A DNA stretch of 64,000 nt. Origin: Streptomyces sp. NBC_00287. GTDB lineage: Bacteria; Actinomycetota; Actinomycetes; Streptomycetales; Streptomycetaceae. Both the position numbers and the translations under genes were made by a program. Numbering within the stretch: position 1 is the first letter of the stretch; each line of letters opens with the position of its first letter. The stretch is taken from assembly GCF_036173105.1 (NCBI RefSeq), contig NZ_CP108053.1:4216001-4280000 (forward strand). The letters run 5' to 3'. Under the pieces are notes generated by a model, which was not told where the DNA came from, did not search any database, and worked only from the letters and a program-made list of their open reading frames with translations. Shown here one piece after another: positions 59,737 to 64,000 of the stretch.

Positions 59737-60459
59737 TCAGTTCGAGCGCTGGAGCAGCGCGAACGACGCCCCCTGATTGTCCGTGACGACGGCCACGGTG
59801 CCGTACGACGTCTCAAAGGGTGGAGCCTGGACGCGCCCGCCCAGCCGTTGCACCGCCGCGAGCGCCTCCTCGCAGTCCTCCACCCGGAAGTGGACGAGGA
59901 AATGCGGCGGCATCTCGGCGGGGAAGACGTCGGAGACGGGGGCGCGGCCGAAGTCGGGCGCCGCGTCGGGTCCGAACAGGGCCTCGTGGAAGAGGTCGCC
60001 GTAGAAGTCGTTGACGGCCTCGGTGTCCCGGGCGTACAGCTGCACCCAGGCGAAGGTGCCGGGTTCATGGCGGCGCCCGAAGCCGGGGTGGCCGCCCGCC
60101 TGCCAGAGCCCGAAGACAGCGCCCTCGGGGTCGGTCACCAGGGCCGTGATGCCCTCCCCCTCGCCCACCTCGACGGGCGCGGTGATGATCTGGCCGCCCG
60201 CCTCCCGAATCCGCCGGACCAGCGCCTCGGCGTCCGGGGTGGCGAAGTACACCGTCCAGACGGTCGGCATCCGCCCGTCCACCTTGGGGACGAGCGCGGC
60301 GACCGGCTCCCCCTCCTGCAAGGCATACGGCTCCTCTTCCGGGAAGCTCCACCCGAAAAGCTCACCGTAGAACCGCTTGCCCGCCTCGACGTCGGGGAGC
60401 TGGGCGTCCACCCAGCAGGCGACGCCCTCGGCATACCCGGATGCCCTGTTTTCGGCCAT
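59737..60459 (-). CDS. VOC-family (glyoxalase/bleomycin-resistance fold) protein
   Basis: 240 residues with two VOC domains (about 10-120 and 125-240): VACWVDAQLPDVEAGKRFYG, ELFGWSF, then FAWVQLYARDTEAVNDFYGD, VEDCEEALAAVQRLGGRVQ. Metal ligands are not all obvious. It may bind a small molecule or act as a lyase or drug-binding protein. ATG 60459 preferred. Lies between afsK and tetR. Confidence 0.83.
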   Translation of the reverse strand: MAENRASGYAEGVACWVDAQLPDVEAGKRFYGELFGWSFPEEEPYALQEGEPVAALVPKVDGRMPTVWTVYFATPDAEALVRRIREAGGQIITAPVEVGEGEGITALVTDPEGAVFGLWQAGGHPGFGRRHEPGTFAWVQLYARDTEAVNDFYGDLFHEALFGPDAAPDFGRAPVSDVFPAEMPPHFLVHFRVEDCEEALAAVQRLGGRVQAPPFETSYGTVAVVTDNQGASFALLQRSN

Positions 60460-60573
60460 GCCGCCAAAGTAACGGCCTCTCACGCACCCCGCAGACCAGG
60501 CACACCACCCTCTCCGCCCTCGCGCACCCCATTTGCAGTCGGCCGAATCGCGCTCCGATCACCCCTCGGTAAG

Positions 60574-60588
60574 CTGACGGCATGACAG
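60574..60588. promoter_or_regulatory. Degenerate shared palindrome, site I (CTGACGGCATGACAG), at the tetR start
   Basis: One intact half-site and one with a single mismatch (GACAG for GTCAG). It overlaps the ATG (60582) of the TetR gene. If real, it is an autoregulatory site linking this TetR to the palindromes found at the catabolic genes. Confidence 0.45.
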
Positions 60589-61229
60589 GACAAGTGCGTA
60601 CCGTCGACGGCCGCGTGGCCGGCCGGCGTGGGCAGGCGACCCGGCAGAAGCTGCTCGACTGCCTCAGCGAGATGCTCAGCTCCTCCCCTTACCGGGACGT
60701 CAAAGTCATCGATGTCGCCCGGAAGGCGGGCACTTCGCCCGCCACCTTCTACCAGTACTTCCCGGACGTCGAAGGCGCCGTCCTGGAGATCGCCGAGCAA
60801 ATGGCCACCGAGGGCGCCGGGTTGACCGAGCTTCTCGAAGGCCGCTCCTGGGTCGGCAAGTCCGGCTGGCAGACCGCACAGGAACTCGTCGACGGATTCC
60901 TGGAGTTCTGGCGGAGGAACGACGCGATCCTGCGCGTGGTCGATCTCGGCGCCGCCGAGGGCGACAAGCGCTTCTACAAACTCCGGATGAAGATCCTCAA
61001 CTCGGTGAACAACTCCCTCGCGGACGCGGTCGCGGAGTTGCAGGCCAAGGGCAAGGTCGACAAGGACGTCAACCCGGCCGCGGTGGCGGGCTCGATCGTC
61101 GCGATGCTCGCGGCGGTGGCCTCGCACCAGAAGGGCTTCCAGACCTGGGGCGTCAAACAGGCCGAACTCAAGCCGAACCTGGCGCTGTTGGTACACCTGG
61201 GCGTGACCGGCAAGAAGCCGACGAAGTAG
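60582..61229 (+). CDS. TetR-family transcriptional regulator
   Basis: 215 residues. HTH near 25-70 (RQKLLDCLSEMLSSSPYRD, VIDVARKAGTSPATFYQYFP), then an all-helical ligand domain including GWQTAQELVDGFLEFWRRND. By synteny it fits the TetR next to afsK (SCO4421 as I recall). It is the only TetR in the window and its start overlaps a degenerate form of the regulon palindrome, so it is the prime candidate for the regulator. Ligand may be an acyl-CoA (inference). Confidence 0.88.
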   Translation: MTGQVRTVDGRVAGRRGQATRQKLLDCLSEMLSSSPYRDVKVIDVARKAGTSPATFYQYFPDVEGAVLEIAEQMATEGAGLTELLEGRSWVGKSGWQTAQELVDGFLEFWRRNDAILRVVDLGAAEGDKRFYKLRMKILNSVNNSLADAVAELQAKGKVDKDVNPAAVAGSIVAMLAAVASHQKGFQTWGVKQAELKPNLALLVHLGVTGKKPTK

Positions 61230-61276
61230 CGCCCGGATCTCTTTCCCGTCTTTTTCCAGGCCCCCAAGTCCTGTCT

Positions 61277-61314
61277 GGCAGGCGGCTGTTCACCCAGGTG
61301 GACGGCCGCCTGCC
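61277..61314. terminator. Bidirectional hairpin terminator
   Basis: GGCAGGCGGC (61277-61286) and GCCGCCTGCC (61305-61314) between the convergent TetR and Lrp genes. Confidence 0.75.
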
Positions 61315-61317
61315 GCG

Positions 61318-61770
61318 CTATGCGGGCAGTGGCCGGTCGCGTACGACGTGCTTCATCACCAGCGTCGAGGTGAGCCGCTGCACCCCCGGCAGGGTGGCCA
61401 GCCGATCGTCGTACAGCCGCTGGAAAGCGGCGAGGTCGGCCGTCGCCACCCGCAGCAGGTAGTCCGGCTCCCCGAAGAGCCGCTGTGCGTCCAGTACGTG
61501 CTCGATCTCGCCGATGGCCCGCTCGAACTCGGCGACGGTGTCCCGGTCCTCCTGCCGCATGGACACAAAGACCAGCGCCTCGAAGGTCAGCCCCACGGCG
61601 GTCGGCTCCACGACGGCCCGGTAGCCGCTGATCGCCCCCGACCGCTCCAGCTCGCGCAGCCGCCGGTGGCACGGCGAGACGCTGAGGCGCACCCGCCCGG
61701 CCAGCTCGGTCACGGTCAGCCGCCCGTCCTGCTGGAGCTCAGCAAGGATTTTCCGGTCTACGTCGTCCAT
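61318..61770 (-). CDS. Lrp/AsnC-family regulator
   Basis: 150 residues. N-terminal HTH (DRKILAELQQDGRLTVTELA, LSVSPCHRRLRELERSGAIS) and C-terminal RAM domain (FEALVFVSMRQEDRDTVAEF, VLDAQRLFGEPDYLLRVATA). Divergent from a LysE exporter gene with an 82-bp gap, the classic arrangement in which the regulator activates amino-acid export upon sensing a high amino-acid pool. Confidence 0.93.
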   Translation of the reverse strand: MDDVDRKILAELQQDGRLTVTELAGRVRLSVSPCHRRLRELERSGAISGYRAVVEPTAVGLTFEALVFVSMRQEDRDTVAEFERAIGEIEHVLDAQRLFGEPDYLLRVATADLAAFQRLYDDRLATLPGVQRLTSTLVMKHVVRDRPLPA

Positions 61771-61779
61771 GGGGTAAAT

Positions 61780-61795
61780 CTTGCCTCAGTACAAG
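61780..61795. promoter_or_regulatory. Candidate Lrp-type operator
   Basis: CTTG-CCTCAGTA-CAAG inverted repeat in the Lrp/LysE gap, 10 bp from the Lrp ATG. Short arms, so tentative. Confidence 0.4.
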
Positions 61796-61852
61796 CGATC
61801 ATGAGCAAACTTCGGGAGCACTTTCGGGCCAATCCCGCCTAATGTCCCCACC

Positions 61853-62458
61853 ATGGACTCCGGAACCCTCCTCGCCTTCCTCGCCCTCGACCTGCTGCTG
61901 GTCTGTGTGCCGGGCGCCGACTGGGCGTATGTGATCTCGGCGGGACTGCGCGGCGGCAAGGTGGCGCGGGCCGTGGGCGGTCTGGTGAGCGGTTACGCCC
62001 TGCACACGGCCCTCGCGGCGGCGGGCCTGGCGGTCCTGGTGGCGAGCAAGCCGGCGCTGCTGACCGGCCTGACGGTGGCCGGGTCGGCGTATCTGGTGTG
62101 GCTGGGCTGGAGCGTGCTGCGCCGGCCGGGGGTGCCCGGGGAGTCGGCCACGACCGGCGACCGGGTCTTCCTCCGCGGGGCCATGATCAGCGGCCTGAAC
62201 CCGAAGGGCCTGCTGCTGTACCTGTCGGTCCTGCCGCAGTTCCTCGTCACGGGCGGCGGCCATCTACCGGTCCCCGCCCAGACCGCCGTCCTCGGCCTGC
62301 TCCACATGGCGTGCTGCGCGGCCGTCTATGTGGCGGTCGGCGTCGGCGCCCGCGCGCTCCTCTCCGCCCGCCCGACGGCGGCCCGCGCGGTCACCCGCAC
62401 CTCCGGGGCGGCGATGCTCGGCATCGGGGCGTTCCTGCTGGTCCAGCACACGCTATGA
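61853..62458 (+). CDS. LysE-family amino-acid exporter
   Basis: 201 residues with six membrane helices. LLAFLALDLLLVCVPGADWA start (the conserved PGP-like motif is PGA here), GGKVARAVGGLVSGYALHTA, LRGAMISGLNPKGLLLYLSV. Should export an amino acid, perhaps a homoserine- or lysine-type substrate, under the divergent Lrp regulator. The stop lies 3 bases inside the convergent deazaflavin-oxidoreductase gene. Confidence 0.92.
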   Translation: MDSGTLLAFLALDLLLVCVPGADWAYVISAGLRGGKVARAVGGLVSGYALHTALAAAGLAVLVASKPALLTGLTVAGSAYLVWLGWSVLRRPGVPGESATTGDRVFLRGAMISGLNPKGLLLYLSVLPQFLVTGGGHLPVPAQTAVLGLLHMACCAAVYVAVGVGARALLSARPTAARAVTRTSGAAMLGIGAFLLVQHTL

Positions 62459-62930
62459 CTCTCTTCGTAGGACCCTGAAGAGCCGAATCTCCCGCTCCAA
62501 CCCGCGCCTGATAGGTGGCGTACGGCGGCCAGAAGGCGAGCGCCGCCTTCCACACGGCCGCCCGCTCCTCCCCCTCCAGCAGATGCGCGGTTACGGCGAT
62601 GTCGGCGCCCTTCCAGTTGATCTCGGCGTCGGGATGGGCGAGGAGGTTGGCGGTCCAGGCGGGATGGCCGGTTCTGCCGAAGTTGGAGCCGATGAGGATC
62701 CAGGTCCCCTTCTCCGGTTCCGGCATACAGGCGAGCGGAGTCCGGCGGGGCAGTCCGCTGCGGGCGCCGGTGGAGGTCAGGATCACCCCGGGCAACATCT
62801 GCGCGCTGAGCAGCACGCGGCCCCGGGTGAGCCGGTGCACGGCACGGTCGAGGGCCGGGATCACATACGGGGCGACCTTGGCGAAGCCACGCGTCGAGGA
62901 CACCTTCTGCACCAGCCGGACGCCGATCAC
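62453..62930 (-). CDS. Deazaflavin-dependent nitroreductase-family protein with C-terminal frameshift
   Basis: DDN-type protein: LTSTGARSGLPRRTPLACMP, WILIGSNFGRTGHPAWTANL, HLLEGEERAAVWKAALAFWP. From the GTG at 62930 the frame is open to 62391, running 62 bases past the convergent LysE stop with unrelated residues. Removing one G at about 62498 restores the family C-terminus EREIRLFRVLRRES followed by TAG at 62453-62455. So either a sequencing error or a frameshift mutation of the last 14 codons. GTG 62930 overlaps the acyl-CoA dehydrogenase stop by 4 bases (GTGA), one operon. Likely uses F420H2. Confidence 0.82.
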
Positions 62931-64000
62931 ACCGTCACCTCGAAGAGCCGAGCCACCTCGGCCGCGTACGCCCGCAGCCGGTGCACGGGCCCGAACAGCA
63001 ACTCATCGCCCGCGGCACGCTTGAAGTACAGGTGCACATCGTGCTCCCAGGTAAAACCGACGCCCCCATGCAACTGGATCGCCTCCCCGGCGGCAGTTCG
63101 CAGCGCCTCCAGCGCTTGGGCGAGGGCTAGGCGGCCGACGGGGTCGGGGTGGGCGGGGGCGCCGAGGGTTTCCGGGTGGGCGGGGGCGGGGCCGCCGACG
63201 CGTTCCTGGTGGGCGGGGGTGGGGGCGCCGAGGGTTTCCCGGTGGGCCGTGGTGAGCCCGGCGACGGCCTCCCGGTCGGCAGTGGCGAGACCGTCCGCAG
63301 CTTCCCGGTGAGCGGTGGCGGCCCCACCGACCGCTTCCCGAGCGCCAGCGCCGATACCACCGGCGGCCTCCCGGGCGCCAGCAGCGAGACCACCAGCAGT
63401 TTCCCGGTGAGCCGTGGCGGGCCCACCGACGGCGTCCCGGTGGCCAGCGGCGAGACCACCGGCAGTTTCCCCGTGAGCCGCGGCGGCCCCGCCGACCGCT
63501 TCCCGGCGAGCCGTGGCAGGCCCACCAACCGCTTCCCAGTCGCCAGCGGCAAGACCACCGGCAGTTTCCCCATGAGCCGCAGCGGCCCCGCCGACCGCTT
63601 CCCGGTGGCCGGTGGCCCAGGCGGCGTAGTAGGCGGCGGATCTGGCTGCCTGGAGTTGGACGTAGACGTCGGCCAGTCGGTGTTTGACGGCCTGGAAGGA
63701 GCCGATCGGACGTCCGAACTGCTCCCGCTGCTTCACATACTCGACGGTCAGCTCCAGTACCCGATCGGCGGCGCCGACGGCCTCGCAGGCGAGGACGGTG
63801 GCGGCGGTGTCTCCGAGGCGGGCGAGCGCCCCGAGCACGTCCGCGCCCTCCTCCCCCAGCAACCGAGCTTCCACGTCCCGGAGTTGGAGCCGCGCGAGCG
63901 GCCGGGTGGAGTCCAGGGCGGTCTGCCGTACCCGGACGAGCCCCTCGGCGTCCCCGGGGACGAGGAAGAGGTCGGTGCGGGAGCGGGCGAAGCCGCCGGT
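62927..64000 (-). CDS. Acyl-CoA dehydrogenase (5' end outside window) with internal repeat array
   Basis: 357 codons of the C-terminal part; the start is beyond the right edge. FARSRTDLFLVPGDAEGLVR, then RVLELTVEYVKQREQFGRPI, GSFQAVKHRLADVYVQLQAA, and near the end GEAIQLHGGVGFTWEHDVHL, all standard acyl-CoA dehydrogenase motifs with FAD. Between SAAYYAAWATG and LALAQALEAL a 150-residue insert of 11-residue repeats interrupts the usual C-terminal helical bundle. The insert is in frame. Coupled to the downstream deazaflavin oxidoreductase gene. Substrate unknown. Confidence 0.88.
   Translation of the reverse strand, partial: TGGFARSRTDLFLVPGDAEGLVRVRQTALDSTRPLARLQLRDVEARLLGEEGADVLGALARLGDTAATVLACEAVGAADRVLELTVEYVKQREQFGRPIGSFQAVKHRLADVYVQLQAARSAAYYAAWATGHREAVGGAAAAHGETAGGLAAGDWEAVGGPATARREAVGGAAAAHGETAGGLAAGHRDAVGGPATAHRETAGGLAAGAREAAGGIGAGAREAVGGAATAHREAADGLATADREAVAGLTTAHRETLGAPTPAHQERVGGPAPAHPETLGAPAHPDPVGRLALAQALEALRTAAGEAIQLHGGVGFTWEHDVHLYFKRAAGDELLFGPVHRLRAYAAEVARLFEVTV
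63152..63607 (-). repeat. 33-bp minisatellite: about thirteen 11-residue repeats in the acyl-CoA dehydrogenase
   Basis: Thirteen in-frame 11-codon units plus a 9-codon partial. Examples on the coding strand: HREAVGGAAAA, HGETAGGLAAG, DWEAVGGPATA, RREAVGGAAAA, HRETAGGLAAG, HRETLGAPTPA. Units 2 and 5 are identical in protein. Period 33 bp. The unit is Gly/Ala/His/Arg/Glu-rich, likely helical or disordered and flexible; the flanks are conserved dehydrogenase sequence. Confidence 0.93.

Noticed and set aside
63152..63607. CRISPR array
   Set aside because: Units are contiguous and translated in frame within an enzyme gene; no unique spacers and no cas genes.

Overview
The window is a high-GC actinomycete chromosome segment, almost certainly Streptomyces. 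Codon use is strongly GC3-biased, GTG and TTG starts are common, and the gene order is the genus-specific neighbourhood of the AfsK-AfsR-AfsS antibiotic regulators. From memory and unchecked, the core gene order runs parallel to S. coelicolor SCO4444 down to SCO4421: glutathione peroxidase, an Xre/DUF397 pair, GPP34 protein, DD-carboxypeptidase, FO synthase, afsR, afsS, afsK, TetR. Accessory blocks are inserted between these core genes.

Layout. 1-8.9 kb: a membrane sensor kinase (cut by the left edge) and its LuxR-type response regulator, a DUF6777/PASTA lipoprotein, a Uma2-type nuclease lying between two tRNA-Arg-like repeats, an FMN reductase with divergent Xre regulator, and a secreted GH5 beta-mannanase under a perfect CebR-type operator. 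9-19.6 kb: MFS pump with divergent ArsR-type regulator and palindrome, glutathione peroxidase, MerR regulator, Xre/DUF397 pair, GPP34 protein, DD-carboxypeptidase with a very acidic cytoplasmic tail, and a large membrane protein. 19.6-31.3 kb: EthD-like protein and SDR (divergent), sodium:solute symporter, ADP-ribosylglycohydrolase, a second Xre/DUF397 pair facing a 1078-residue STAND-like ATPase with TPRs, and small membrane proteins. 31.3-46.7 kb: FO synthase (fbiC), several luciferase-like and deazaflavin-type oxidoreductases that could use F420, a PHP metallohydrolase, and an accessory catabolic block (aldehyde dehydrogenase, two amidohydrolases, SDR, two luciferase-like enzymes). 46.8-59.6 kb: afsR, afsS, a tiny exported peptide, a VapBC-like pair, a secreted phospholipase A2, a second catabolic block (acyl-CoA ligase, thiolase-like, DUF35, enoyl-CoA hydratase) and afsK. 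59.7-64 kb: VOC protein, TetR regulator, Lrp/LysE pair, a frameshifted deazaflavin-type oxidoreductase and an acyl-CoA dehydrogenase carrying a long minisatellite.

The most interesting signal is a 15-bp palindrome, CTGAC-N5-GTCAG, found eight times and only in the promoter regions of the accessory catabolic genes (20.4, 42.6, 42.7, 44.4 twice, 46.7, 54.2 twice). A ninth degenerate copy overlaps the start codon of the TetR gene at 60.6 kb. This ties scattered SDR, luciferase-like, amidohydrolase, acyl-CoA ligase and thiolase/DUF35 genes into one predicted regulon for an undescribed CoA-dependent catabolic pathway. Other notable items are the afsS-type NTHVT repeats that reappear in the predicted mature 18-residue secreted peptide next door, two TTA (bldA) codons, the 33-bp repeat array inside the acyl-CoA dehydrogenase, and tRNA-Arg remnants around the Uma2 gene. 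All functional statements come from reading motifs; no database search was possible.
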